Assembly: GCA_013813765.1 (NCBI GenBank)
Contig: JACCRC010000169.1
Coordinates: 1 to 40,331 of the forward strand
DNA from: Deltaproteobacteria bacterium
Lineage (GTDB): Bacteria > Myxococcota_A > Polyangia > Haliangiales > Haliangiaceae
DNA: 40,331 nucleotides
Direction: 5' to 3'
This document shows positions 14,782-22,749 of the stretch, one piece after another. The position numbers and the translations under genes were made by a program. Position 1 is the first letter of the stretch, and every line of letters begins with the position of its first letter. Under the pieces are notes generated by a model that worked only from the letters and a program-made list of their open reading frames with translations, ran no database searches and was not told where the DNA came from.

Positions 14782-16986
14782 CTACAGGCGCGCTTCGTAC
14801 GACAGCCAGAGTTGGAGCTCGGGGTCGGGCGTCCGGAGGCCCGTGCTCGCACGGTCGTCGAGCCAGAACTTCGTATCCGCGCGCAGGTGCAGGGTGTCTC
14901 GCTCGCGCAGCTTGAACGCGACATCCGCCATACCCGTGAGGGAGGTCTCCAGATAGCCGTCGTTCGCGATCGCCTCGTCGAGGTAACGCGCGCGGGCGCG
15001 CACGCGGACGGTCTTCTCCGGATGCCACAGCGCGATCGCCCACACCGCGAAGTCCTGCCGGAACTTCGACTTCGATGCCGACGTCGAGTTGTCGTCGAGC
15101 AGCTGGTGCTGCAGCTGCAGCGTCAGCGCGAGCTTCTTCTCGGGCTGGTAGGTCACCCGCCCGATCGAGGTGAGCTGGCGGCCGGCGCACGGCACCGGGC
15201 CATCGATCGGGTCGGTCTCGGTCACGACCTCGTAGCACTGATTGTGGCCACCGAGCGACAGGTCCTTGTCCTGGTAGCGCTCCGAGAGTCCGAGCTTGAT
15301 CTGATCGCTCGACTTCACGTCGACGCGCACGTAGGTGTCGAGCTTGGGCTGCCAGTCGCCGTCCTTGATGGTCGACGGTGGCACCCACACGTCGAGCTGA
15401 CCGCGCAGCGTGTAGCGCTTGCTCGAGCGGATGTACTTCGTGCGCAGACCGGCTTCGTCGCGGGCGCGCTGGCCCTCGAACTCGTCGGCCTGTGCGATCG
15501 GTCGGCCGTAGGGGTTCGCGTACTCGCTCGAGTAGTAGCGCGCGACGATCTCGAGCTCCTCGCGCTTGCGCGAGGCGGTCATTCGCAACAGCACGGCGGG
15601 ACCACCGCCGGCGAGCACGCGATCCGTCGCGTCCTGACCGTTCGGATCGACGACGGTGGTCACGTTGAGACCCGCCTCACCGAACAGATCGAGCCAGTCG
15701 CGGCCGAACGAGAAGCTCGCGCCCGCGGCACCGAACTGCCGGCCCGTCGGGTAGCGCGACCACTCCTGGAAGTCGAGCGCGATGCCGCTCACGAGATTTT
15801 TCTCGCTCGCACCGTACGCCGTGACGCCGACGGAGTTCCGGCGATCCGCGAAGTACGAGACGTTCACGCCGACGAGGCGCTCGAGGAACACATCAGGCAG
15901 CGTCGCGTACGCGTGCGCGGCGGCGGGCTGCAGCGGGTTGCCGTCGGGGCGCACGTAGACCGGAGGTGCACTGCACTCGTTCGTGGTGTTGCGCGGATCC
16001 TCGCAGATCGCGCTGTCGACGAGCTCGTACTGGTAGATCGAGCGCGTCGACGCACTGGCCCACCCGAACACCTGGAGCCACCCGGCGCCGGCGATCTCGA
16101 GCTTCTTCGCGCCGAGCCCCACGCCGAACAGCGCATCGCGCCACGTGTAGTCCGGCGTGTCGTAGATCTGCGGGACGTTCTCGGGGCACGGCGTTCCCGC
16201 CAGCTCGCCCGTGGAGCGCTTGCAGTCGCGCGAGAGGTCGACGGCGTAGTTGAGCTGGTCGTCGTGGTACAGGCCGTTCGGCGTGTAGTCGTTCGAGTTG
16301 TCGAAGATCAGCTTCTGGCCAAAGCCGGCGCGGAAGCTGCCGCCGATCGCGGCGAAGTCCTCGGTCTCCCACTTGAGGAAGACCTTGGGCACGTGGAGCT
16401 GCGTGCTGCGCGGATCGGCGATCAACGCGCCGCGGTTCCTGTCGTACGTGGGATCGCCGATGCGCAGGCGGGTCGTGGTTGCCGCGATACCCGCCATTAG
16501 ATTCTTGTAGGCGGTGAACCGCGCGCGCAGCATGAACGGCGGAAACAGATCGTCGTGGACCTCCCACCGCGTCTGGATCTTCACGAAGCCGTGCAGGTTC
16601 ATCGGGTTCTGGCCCGGCGGCTTGACGACGATGAACACCGAGATCGCGAGGAGCTTCTCCTGCGATAGCGCGCCCGCCGAGGCGAGCTCCGCGGGGTCGC
16701 GAATGATCCCCTTGTTGAGCTTCCGGTACTCGATGATCTTGTCGACGTCCTCGTAGGTGAGGTTCGGCAGCGAGTACAGCTCCTGCCGGTTCGCGGTCGA
16801 CAGTTCGACGCCGCGCTCGAGCAGATCCAGCAGCTGGTCGTAGGTGTCCTGCGAGATGTCCTGCGACGCGAGCAGGTCCTCGAGGTCGGCCTGGTCGTTG
16901 ATGTCGATGAACGTCTCGTACGGGATTGCGTGTGCCGGCCGCACGGCGAGCACCACGATCAGACCAGCGAGGAATGCCGCGCGCAC
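14782..16986 (-). CDS. Outer-membrane beta-barrel with N-terminal helix-hairpin-helix
   Basis: A 734-residue exported protein. A Sec signal peptide ends at about AHA-IP (residue 20). Residues 25-115 are helical and contain a helix-hairpin-helix resembling ComEA: ELYSLPNLTYEDVDKIIEYR, then PAELASAGALSQEKLLAISV. In ComEA this fold binds double-stranded DNA without sequence specificity. From about 125 to the end are alternating amphipathic strands of outer-membrane-barrel type (FVKIQTRWEV, RLRIGDPTY, LALTLQLQHQLL, VRVRARARYL), ending in LQLWLSYEARL, though the last residue is not the usual Phe. It lies between nuclease genes and a membrane-anchored protein, with 17- and 14-base gaps. It is a candidate DNA channel or docking protein. 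The barrel call is good; DNA binding is inferred. Confidence 0.85.
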   Translation of the reverse strand: MRAAFLAGLIVVLAVRPAHAIPYETFIDINDQADLEDLLASQDISQDTYDQLLDLLERGVELSTANRQELYSLPNLTYEDVDKIIEYRKLNKGIIRDPAELASAGALSQEKLLAISVFIVVKPPGQNPMNLHGFVKIQTRWEVHDDLFPPFMLRARFTAYKNLMAGIAATTTRLRIGDPTYDRNRGALIADPRSTQLHVPKVFLKWETEDFAAIGGSFRAGFGQKLIFDNSNDYTPNGLYHDDQLNYAVDLSRDCKRSTGELAGTPCPENVPQIYDTPDYTWRDALFGVGLGAKKLEIAGAGWLQVFGWASASTRSIYQYELVDSAICEDPRNTTNECSAPPVYVRPDGNPLQPAAAHAYATLPDVFLERLVGVNVSYFADRRNSVGVTAYGASEKNLVSGIALDFQEWSRYPTGRQFGAAGASFSFGRDWLDLFGEAGLNVTTVVDPNGQDATDRVLAGGGPAVLLRMTASRKREELEIVARYYSSEYANPYGRPIAQADEFEGQRARDEAGLRTKYIRSSKRYTLRGQLDVWVPPSTIKDGDWQPKLDTYVRVDVKSSDQIKLGLSERYQDKDLSLGGHNQCYEVVTETDPIDGPVPCAGRQLTSIGRVTYQPEKKLALTLQLQHQLLDDNSTSASKSKFRQDFAVWAIALWHPEKTVRVRARARYLDEAIANDGYLETSLTGMADVAFKLRERDTLHLRADTKFWLDDRASTGLRTPDPELQLWLSYEARL

Positions 16987-17003
16987 CGTCTACGAAGCTA
17001 ACA

Positions 17004-17474
17004 TCAGTTGCAGGGGATCGGGTCGCACTGGCCCCACAGACCTTTCTTCGCCGTCTTCGCCGCGCTCTCGAGCGCCTTGAACTCGGCGAGTCGATCCGCA
17101 CCGTCGGGTGGGATGTGGAGCAGGCAGCCGTAGCCGCGCTCGATCATCAGCGAGTTGACCTCGACGCCACCGACCGACACGAACGCGAGCGTGCGCCCGA
17201 AGCGGTCCTGACACTCGACGTCGTACTCGAGCTCGACGGTCTGGTTCAGCACGAGGTCGGTGTTGAACATCACCGCGTTCGAGCCGTAGCACTCGTTCTT
17301 GCCGCCCGTGGTCTCGGGCGCGTTGACCATCAGGTAGCGGACCTTGAGGCCGTTCTCGAGCTCGATCGTGTCGCCGTCGATGATCCGGGACACCACGGCC
17401 GAGGACGGTCCGCACATGGAGCCAGTTTCACCGCAGCCTGCGACGAGCACAGCAAGCACGAGCCACCGGCTCAC
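17004..17474 (-). CDS. Lipoprotein nuclease (SNase/thermonuclease family)
   Basis: A 156-residue predicted lipoprotein (lipobox VAGC, Cys14) with a single staphylococcal-nuclease domain. Compared with the S. aureus enzyme, the residues read IDGDT (Asp33, Asp35), Arg46 (Arg35 equivalent), Asn51 in place of the metal ligand Asp40, Glu54 (Glu43) and DRFGR with Arg94 (Arg87). The essential Arg-Glu-Arg set is intact; the Asp-to-Asn change also occurs in homologues. Cysteines at 21, 62, 88 and beyond suggest disulfides. It should cut extracellular or periplasmic DNA or RNA. The GTG at 17474 overlaps the previous gene's TGA (GTGA) and is preferred to the GTG at 17480. Confidence 0.92.
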   Translation of the reverse strand: MSRWLVLAVLVAGCGETGSMCGPSSAVVSRIIDGDTIELENGLKVRYLMVNAPETTGGKNECYGSNAVMFNTDLVLNQTVELEYDVECQDRFGRTLAFVSVGGVEVNSLMIERGYGCLLHIPPDGADRLAEFKALESAAKTAKKGLWGQCDPIPCN

Positions 17475-19192
17475 GGGCACTGCGCGTTATCCGCCTTCGG
17501 CGTGCCCATGTTCGACATGTCGCCGTAGCCACCGACGCCCGCACAGAAGTTCGCGGGCGTGTCGTTACCTGCCGTCGTCTGCTGATCGGGATCGAGCGAC
17601 TTCGAGACGCCGGAGGTCACCGACGGATACGTGATGACGTCGAGCACTGCGTTCGCGTTGTCGCGGACCTCGATGTTGCCGGTGGTGTCGATCAGGCTGA
17701 ACGTGAACACGGCGTCGACGGCCGGCAGCATCGCGTTGACCGCGGGGTCGTTCGAGCGCGCGAACAGCGCATAGCCGCCCGCCGCGACCGGCTTGCACAT
17801 CGCGGACTGGATCACGTTCGCGGTGCCACCGGTGCGGGCGAGCCCGAGCTCGTTGAGATCGAACGCCGCGATGCCGGTGTTCTTGATCTCGAACCACTCG
17901 CGCTGCGCGTCGGTGAAGCCGGTGACGTTGGCGGGATTCGCGAGGAACTCGGTGATCACGACCTGGCCCGCGATGGGCCGCACGATCGGGCGGAGGACGC
18001 CGGTGCCCGGATCGCACATGCCGACGGTCGAGCCAGCACACTGCGGGTTTGCCACACCGGGCGTGCCCTGGTCGCCGCTGCCGAACACGGTGGAGCCATC
18101 GCAAAAGTTCGACTCGGCGTCGTTGTCGGCCGCGTTGAGGAAGTCGGGATCGAGCGCGTGCGACCGGGCGCTGCGCGAGCTCGTCCAGGTGACCGCGTCG
18201 ATCACGTTCGTGCCGGCCATCAGGCGGACGTCGCCGGGCGCGGCGGCGGTGCCGTCGATCAGCGCGAAGCTGAACGTGCCGGAGATCGGGTTCGGCAGGC
18301 CGCCGTTCATCGTCATGTCGGCGTTCTTAGCGAACACCGCGTATTGGCCGGTGCGCAGGCGAATGCAGGTCGCGCTGTTCACGAGGTTCGGGTTCGAGCT
18401 ATCGCCCGCGCGGTCCAAACCGACGCCGTTGAGATCGACGTCGGTCTTCGCGAGCACCTCGAACCACTCGCCGGCGGTATCGCTGACGGCACCCGGGTTC
18501 GGCATCACCTCGGTGATGACGAGATCTCCGGGCATCGGCGACACGGCGTCGCGCATCGCGCCGCCCTCGCTGCACTGGCCGACGATCACCGGCGCGCAGT
18601 CGCTGTCGGAGCCGGGCGTGCCGAAGTTGCCGGTCTCGAACTCGCTGTCGTCGGCCTGGCACCACTGGCTCGGATCGTCGTTGATCGAGTAGTCGGGCGG
18701 CTGCGCGTTCGACAGCTGGCGCGCGTGACCTTCCTTGACGGACTCGTAGGTCGCGCCGTCGATCAGCGTGCTCTTGCACTGCAGAACGAGCTTGCCGCCG
18801 TCGCTGTTGAAGAAGTCGCCGAGGTCGGCGCTGTAGCCGTAGTCGACGAACGGCCGCACGAGGTCGGGCGTGGTGTTACCGAGGGTCAGGAACTGACCGG
18901 GCCCGATCGTCATGTCGTCCATCACGTGCGACTTCGCCTTGTCGACACCATCGGGCCGGCTGTGCGTGACCGTCATGCCCTTCAGCTCGACCGGGCGATC
19001 CGTGGCGTTGTAGATCTCGAACCACTCCTTGCCTTCGTCGGTTCCGCTGCCGCCGGGAGGCGCCTTCGCATCCGCGAACACCTCGGTGATCACGATGTCG
19101 CCGGGAAGGAGCTTGTCCTTGCAACCGTCGCCGCTCGCGGAGGGTCCGCACGAGGAGACCGCGAACAGGCCGGCAAACAGGACGACGCGCAT
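17471..19192 (-). CDS. Lipoprotein with three lamin-tail domains
   Basis: A 573-residue predicted lipoprotein (lipobox VSSC, Cys15) built of three lamin-tail-domain (LTD) Ig-like repeats, about 29-185, 218-385 and 405-573. Each begins with the LTD hallmark: LPGDIVITEVFADAK, MPGDLVITEVMPNPG and IAGQVVITEFLANPA, followed by EWFEI/EWFEV, and ends with a SxSLDPD / NFC / GTPG-type signature. LTDs in bacteria occur in secreted proteins and are often fused to or near nucleases and phosphoesterases; they are thought to act as binding or scaffold modules. It lies between the two nuclease genes, overlapping the second by four bases. The start at 19192 is set by the signal peptide. Confidence 0.93.
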   Translation of the reverse strand: MRVVLFAGLFAVSSCGPSASGDGCKDKLLPGDIVITEVFADAKAPPGGSGTDEGKEWFEIYNATDRPVELKGMTVTHSRPDGVDKAKSHVMDDMTIGPGQFLTLGNTTPDLVRPFVDYGYSADLGDFFNSDGGKLVLQCKSTLIDGATYESVKEGHARQLSNAQPPDYSINDDPSQWCQADDSEFETGNFGTPGSDSDCAPVIVGQCSEGGAMRDAVSPMPGDLVITEVMPNPGAVSDTAGEWFEVLAKTDVDLNGVGLDRAGDSSNPNLVNSATCIRLRTGQYAVFAKNADMTMNGGLPNPISGTFSFALIDGTAAAPGDVRLMAGTNVIDAVTWTSSRSARSHALDPDFLNAADNDAESNFCDGSTVFGSGDQGTPGVANPQCAGSTVGMCDPGTGVLRPIVRPIAGQVVITEFLANPANVTGFTDAQREWFEIKNTGIAAFDLNELGLARTGGTANVIQSAMCKPVAAGGYALFARSNDPAVNAMLPAVDAVFTFSLIDTTGNIEVRDNANAVLDVITYPSVTSGVSKSLDPDQQTTAGNDTPANFCAGVGGYGDMSNMGTPKADNAQCP

Positions 19193-19209
19193 GTGGGTTC
19201 CTTCGAGTA

Positions 19210-20289
19210 TCACTTGCTTGCGCTCGCCGTGGGAATGGAAAGACCTGGCACCGGGCACAGCGTGATCTGGCTGGCACGATCGATCTGGATCTGCAGCTGT
19301 TTCTTCTTGTTGTGCTTGTTCTCGTAGAACGTCGGCACGCCCGTCACGATCACGTACTCGCTCTTCCACTCGGAGATGCCAGAGGTACCGAGCACGTCGC
19401 GGTCGAAGAAGATCAGCGGAAAATCCGCGAACAGGCGGCGCGACAGCGTCACGCGCGTCGGGCCCTTCTCGCCGATTCGCACGTCACCGACGGTGCCGAG
19501 CAGCTTCACTTCCTTGCCCAGGTTCGCCTCGAGCTGCTGGAGCGCGTCCCAGTGCGTGATGTCGATGTAGTTCGACTTGCCCTCGCCCTCCTTGCGGAAC
19601 GCGTCGACGAAGTTCCCCCGCGCGACCCACCAGGCCTCACGCTCGGCGTAGTCGGGATACGCCGGCGCGCCGGGCTGCCAGATGCCGCGTTTGGCCTGCT
19701 TCGCCTCGTCCTGCGCGGCTACGAACTCCGCGTGGAACCGGCGCGAGTTGCCGTACTTCGGAAAGTACGGCGACATGCCGGCGCGCACGACCTCGATGTT
19801 GTAGTTCACCCACGTGCCCTTCTTGTTCGCGAACACGTACGCGAGGTAGCGGTTGTAGCGATCGCGGATCTCCGCCGGGTGATCGCGCTCGATGCGGACC
19901 TTGTCGACGCCAGCGAACCAATTCTTCGCGAACACTTTCGCCTGCTCGCCCATCGGCGTCGCGCCCTTCACCGGCCGGGTCGAGTTGCCCTTCTTCGCCT
20001 TGATGTACGCCTCGAAGCCGGCCTCGGCTTCGCGGCGATCCGCCTCGTTCTTGAACGTCTCCTCGGTGTCATCGCCGATCAGGCGGAGCGACGAGTCGAG
20101 GCCCTCGACCTTGATCGTGTCGCCGTCGACGATCTTCGTCAGGTCGAACTCGCCGACCACGATGCCCGGGGCCTCGAGCTTCTTGAGCGACTTCTGCGCC
20201 TGCTTGCGCGAGTAGCGTTCGCCACCGACGGGCGCGCACGCGGTGACGAGTGCGAGGAGGCCGACGAGGAGTCTGTTCGTCACGGACAT
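19210..20289 (-). CDS. Lipoprotein nuclease with C-terminal OB-like extension
   Basis: A 359-residue predicted lipoprotein (lipobox VTAC, Cys18). An SNase domain spans about 40-205 with all catalytic positions kept: VDGDT (Asp55, Asp57), Arg69, Asp74, Glu77 and RDRYNR with Arg147; YGNSRRFHAEF and AKRGIW complete the fold. An insertion of about 30 residues (80-112) lies after the first active-site loop. Residues about 250-345 form a second, strand-rich domain (GKEVKLLGTVGDVRI, PLIFFDRDVLG, SEYVIVTGVPTFYENK) that reads like an OB-fold and may bind nucleic acid or another subunit. The lamin-tail gene upstream overlaps it by 10 bases, and the triple lamin-tail gene starts 17 bases after its stop. 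Confidence 0.92.
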   Translation of the reverse strand: MSVTNRLLVGLLALVTACAPVGGERYSRKQAQKSLKKLEAPGIVVGEFDLTKIVDGDTIKVEGLDSSLRLIGDDTEETFKNEADRREAEAGFEAYIKAKKGNSTRPVKGATPMGEQAKVFAKNWFAGVDKVRIERDHPAEIRDRYNRYLAYVFANKKGTWVNYNIEVVRAGMSPYFPKYGNSRRFHAEFVAAQDEAKQAKRGIWQPGAPAYPDYAEREAWWVARGNFVDAFRKEGEGKSNYIDITHWDALQQLEANLGKEVKLLGTVGDVRIGEKGPTRVTLSRRLFADFPLIFFDRDVLGTSGISEWKSEYVIVTGVPTFYENKHNKKKQLQIQIDRASQITLCPVPGLSIPTASASK

Positions 20290-20855
20290 GCGGTGTTCGC
20301 TTTCTGCGGCGTGCCTGGGAAGCTGCCGGTGTTCGTGGTGGTGTCGGTGCACCAGTTCGCGGGGAGATCGTTCGCTTCGGCGGTCGGCGGTGTGGCGCCG
20401 AGCGAGTACGTGCCGGCGTTCGGAAGCGAGTTGTAGATCACCCGATCGAGCTGCTCGCCGCAGACCTCGACGTCGACGGCGGCCTGCGAGGGCCAGCTCG
20501 CGTGGAAGTCGGCCGAGATCCCGTAGTCGTGGTACGCGGGGCGATTCATGTCATCGGCGAGGCCGAGCACGACGTATGCGCCGGGGGCTACCGTCAGCGA
20601 GCGGCGCACCAGCGTGGGAGTCTCGTCGCTGCCATTGAGCCGGCGGAAGCGGACCTTGATGCCGAGCAGATCCACGCTCTTGCCGCTCGCGTTGTAGAGC
20701 TCGATCCACGGCTTCAGCGTGTCCATGCCCGTCTGCTTGCCGCCGATCTCGGAGATGACGAGCTCGCCGGGTGCGAGGTCGGGGCAGCTCGCGCTGTCGG
20801 GGTCTCGGACGCACGCACCCACGAGACCCAGAAGTAACAGACCGGCGACACGCAC
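20280..20855 (-). CDS. Lamin-tail-domain lipoprotein, first gene of nuclease operon
   Basis: A 191-residue predicted lipoprotein with GTG start (MRVAGLLLLGLVGAC, Cys15) and a single lamin-tail domain: PGELVISEIGGKQ, PWIELYNASGKSVDLLGIKV, and the closing ANDLPANWC...GSFPGTPQKAN signature. It is a shorter relative of the triple-domain protein two genes downstream. It overlaps the following nuclease gene by 10 bases (20280-20289), so the two products are probably made in similar amounts. It is the first gene of the operon; the promoter must lie within or beyond the small divergent ORF that starts at 20874. Confidence 0.9.
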   Translation of the reverse strand: MRVAGLLLLGLVGACVRDPDSASCPDLAPGELVISEIGGKQTGMDTLKPWIELYNASGKSVDLLGIKVRFRRLNGSDETPTLVRRSLTVAPGAYVVLGLADDMNRPAYHDYGISADFHASWPSQAAVDVEVCGEQLDRVIYNSLPNAGTYSLGATPPTAEANDLPANWCTDTTTNTGSFPGTPQKANTACP

Positions 20856-20873
20856 CGCGCTATCGTAGCTCAG

Positions 20874-21191
20874 GTGGACGGCGAGTTGCCCGCGTTCCAG
20901 ACGCTGCAGGAGGTGCTCTTCTACGGACTCCCGAGGAAGTGGGACGTGGTGGAGGTCGTGGTGCAGGACGAGTACACGCACGACGTGATCGTTGCCACGC
21001 CCGCGGGGTTCCTCGTGTTCGACACGACATGACTCGGCGGTGTGAACGCGGTCTCCGGGTGGGACCACAGGCCGACCGCCGACGAGCTGCTCGAGGCGCG
21101 AATCGCGAGCGGGTGGACCGCGACGCCGACCGGCACCGTCGACGGGCCCGTCGTGCTGGGCCACGCCGCGTGTCGGTTTATCGCACGCTGA
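20874..21191 (+). pseudogene. Small ORF interrupted by an in-frame TGA
   Basis: From GTG 20874 the frame encodes 52 residues (DGELPAFQTLQEVLFYGLPR... FLVFDTT) and stops at TGA 21030-21032. The same frame continues without shift for 52 more codons (LGGVNAVSGWDHRPTADELL... GHAACRFIAR) to TGA 21189. Both halves have coding-like third positions. The simplest reading is a nonsense mutation in a gene of about 105 residues. Alternatives are a genuine 52-residue protein, or recoding of the TGA as selenocysteine, since a short hairpin follows (separate entry). I do not recognise the family. The end overlaps the convergent PD40 lipoprotein by 14 bases. Confidence 0.5.
21050..21066 (+). other. Hairpin with bulged U downstream of the in-frame TGA
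   Basis: GGTC-T-CC-GGGT-GG-GACC can fold into a six-pair stem with one bulged U on the 5' side and a GGGU loop. The loop begins 24 bases after the TGA. Bacterial selenocysteine insertion elements are hairpins at such distances with a bulged U and G/U in the loop, so the resemblance is noted. Hairpins of this size are common by chance in high-GC DNA. Confidence 0.2.
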
Positions 21192-22071
21192 TGTAGAGGT
21201 CCTTCGTGCCGCTGATGTTCGACACGAACAGGAACGTACGGCCGTCGGTGGCGAGCCACGGATCTTCCTGCGCGCCGCCGAGCATCGTGAAGTCATTGAC
21301 CAGCGTCGGGGCTTGCCACGCGGTGGTGGTCGACGTGCGATGCGACGTGTAGATCTGGTTCGTGCCGCTGCGCACCGACGCGAAGTACGTCGTGAGGCAA
21401 TCGGACGTCATGAACGTGCCCGTCTCGTTGGCACCTGCGGCGCTGAGCTCGGCGACGATCGTGGGTGCGGCGCCGCCGACGGTGCCCGCGCCGATATCAC
21501 CACCGACAATCACGAGGTAGTCGTTCGACATGCCGCACGGCATGAACCACTTCTCGCTCGCGATCGTGTTGGGTCCCGCGAGGTTCTGCGGTGCGCTCCA
21601 CGGGCTCTGCGCGTTCTGGCGGGTGACACGGTAGATATCGAGGCCGCCCACGCCGCCCGCACGGTCCGAGGCGAAGTAGAGCGTCTTGTCGTTGGGGGAG
21701 AACCGCGGTGTTTCTTCGCTCGAGCCGGTCAGCGAGAGAGCCAGCTTCGATGGCGTGCCGAACGGCGTGGTCGTGGACGTGCGCGTCGCCACATAGAGGT
21801 CTTTGCGGTTTGCATCCGCAGCGTTGGCGACCGCGAACACCAGCTCGAGCCCGTCGGAGGAGAGCGTTCCGTCGTCCTCTTCGGCGGTGGAGCTCGCACC
21901 CGGGACCTTCATCGGAGGGCCCCACGCGCCGAGCATGAATGCGTCGGCACCAGCATCCGTCGTAGGGGCATTGCTGCCGATCCCTGCATCCGAGCTGGCT
22001 CCCATCGCGTCCATCAGCTCGGCGCTGCACCCGCTCCCCAGCAGAACCGCGAGGAGCAGACGGCAACCCAT
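21178..22071 (-). CDS. Lipoprotein with PD40 (TolB-like) repeats
   Basis: A 297-residue predicted lipoprotein (lipobox GSGC, Cys15) with a Ser/Ala/Asp linker, then beta-propeller repeats of the WD40-like PD40 type. Repeat signatures: DDGTLSSDGLELVF...KDLYVATR, ETPRFSPNDKTLYFASDR...GLDIYRVTR, and EDPWLATDGRTFLFVSN...KDLYISVR. Such propellers in TolB and OmpA-associated proteins mediate protein contacts in the periplasm. No catalytic domain is fused. Its partner is unknown. It converges with the interrupted small ORF and diverges from the YXWGXW gene across a 197-base gap. Confidence 0.87.
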   Translation of the reverse strand: MGCRLLLAVLLGSGCSAELMDAMGASSDAGIGSNAPTTDAGADAFMLGAWGPPMKVPGASSTAEEDDGTLSSDGLELVFAVANAADANRKDLYVATRTSTTTPFGTPSKLALSLTGSSEETPRFSPNDKTLYFASDRAGGVGGLDIYRVTRQNAQSPWSAPQNLAGPNTIASEKWFMPCGMSNDYLVIVGGDIGAGTVGGAAPTIVAELSAAGANETGTFMTSDCLTTYFASVRSGTNQIYTSHRTSTTTAWQAPTLVNDFTMLGGAQEDPWLATDGRTFLFVSNISGTKDLYISVR

Positions 22072-22108
22072 GTTTGCGATGGTAACTCGAACGGATGTCG
22101 CCTAGCCA

Positions 22109-22147
22109 CACACCACTTCGACGGGGCATACTGCCCGGTGTGGTGTG
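22109..22147. repeat. Nested inverted repeat between divergent genes
   Basis: Outer arms CACACCAC (22109-22116) and GTGGTGTG (22140-22147) are perfect complements. Inside lies a second perfect pair, GGGCA (22124-22128) and TGCCC (22132-22136), around a TAC loop. The whole can fold as a long interrupted stem-loop. It lies in the intergenic region shared by two divergent lipoprotein genes, so it may be an operator or leader structure. No gene is seen in the surrounding 22072-22268. Confidence 0.45.
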
Positions 22148-22253
22148 AAATCCACAGGACGTGCGCTCACGGTCGTGCGCGGCGGGCCTCGTAACCACGT
22201 GAGGTAGCAAGGCAAATGAGATGGTCTCTCGTTTGCTCGGATGTCTCAGCCTG

Positions 22254-22260
22254 AGGAGGA
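22254..22260 (+). promoter_or_regulatory. Strong ribosome-binding site
   Basis: AGGAGGA, 8 bases before ATG 22269. It is the best Shine-Dalgarno sequence seen in the window, and it decides the start over the upstream in-frame ATG at 22221. It suggests high expression of the following lipoprotein. Confidence 0.75.
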
Positions 22261-22268
22261 TTGCGAAG

Positions 22269-22715
22269 ATGAATTTCAAGAATGCACTCGGTAGCTTTGT
22301 GTTGCTTGCCGCGGTCGCGGGCAGTGGTTGCATGGTTCGCGCCCATGGTCGGGTCCACGCGCCGCCGCCGGCGGTCTATGTCGAGGTCGAGGAGGAGCCG
22401 CCTCCGCCGCGCGCAACCGTCGTCGAGATGCGCCCCGGCTTCGTGTTCATCCAAGGTCGCTGGGACCGCCGCGGCGGACAGTGGCACTGGCGTGATGGTT
22501 ACTGGGAGCGCCAGCGCTCGGGCTTCGTCTGGGACGAGGGCCGCTGGGAGCGCCGCGGCCGCGGTCACGTCTACGTCGAGGGTCGCTGGCGTGCAGGTGG
22601 TGGAGGTGGCGGACCCGAGGGTGGTGGCCGCTTCCGCGGGAACAACGACAACCGCCGCAATGACTCGCCGCCGCCCCCGCCGCCGTCGGGGCCGGTCGTT
22701 CGCGACCACAGGTAG
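22269..22715 (+). CDS. YXWGXW-repeat-type lipoprotein
   Basis: A 148-residue predicted lipoprotein (lipobox GSGC, Cys20) with a proline-rich linker and a row of Trp/Tyr/Gly/Arg repeats: GFVFIQGRWDRRGGQWHW, DGYWERQRSGFVWDEGRW and HVYVEGRW. They match the YXWxxGxW motif class found in small envelope proteins of many Gram-negatives, whose function is not established. The C-terminus is low-complexity Gly/Arg then Pro. It is strongly basic in the repeat region and probably extends from a membrane. Expression is likely strong given the AGGAGGA site. Confidence 0.85.
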   Translation: MNFKNALGSFVLLAAVAGSGCMVRAHGRVHAPPPAVYVEVEEEPPPPRATVVEMRPGFVFIQGRWDRRGGQWHWRDGYWERQRSGFVWDEGRWERRGRGHVYVEGRWRAGGGGGGPEGGGRFRGNNDNRRNDSPPPPPPSGPVVRDHR

Positions 22716-22749
22716 TCGCCTCTTCACGAGGTGATGGCATAGTCACGGC

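Noticed and set aside
14476-16500. Plus-strand 674-codon frame over the beta-barrel gene
   Set aside because: Arg/His/Val-rich, no start signal, no motif; an antisense shadow of the barrel.
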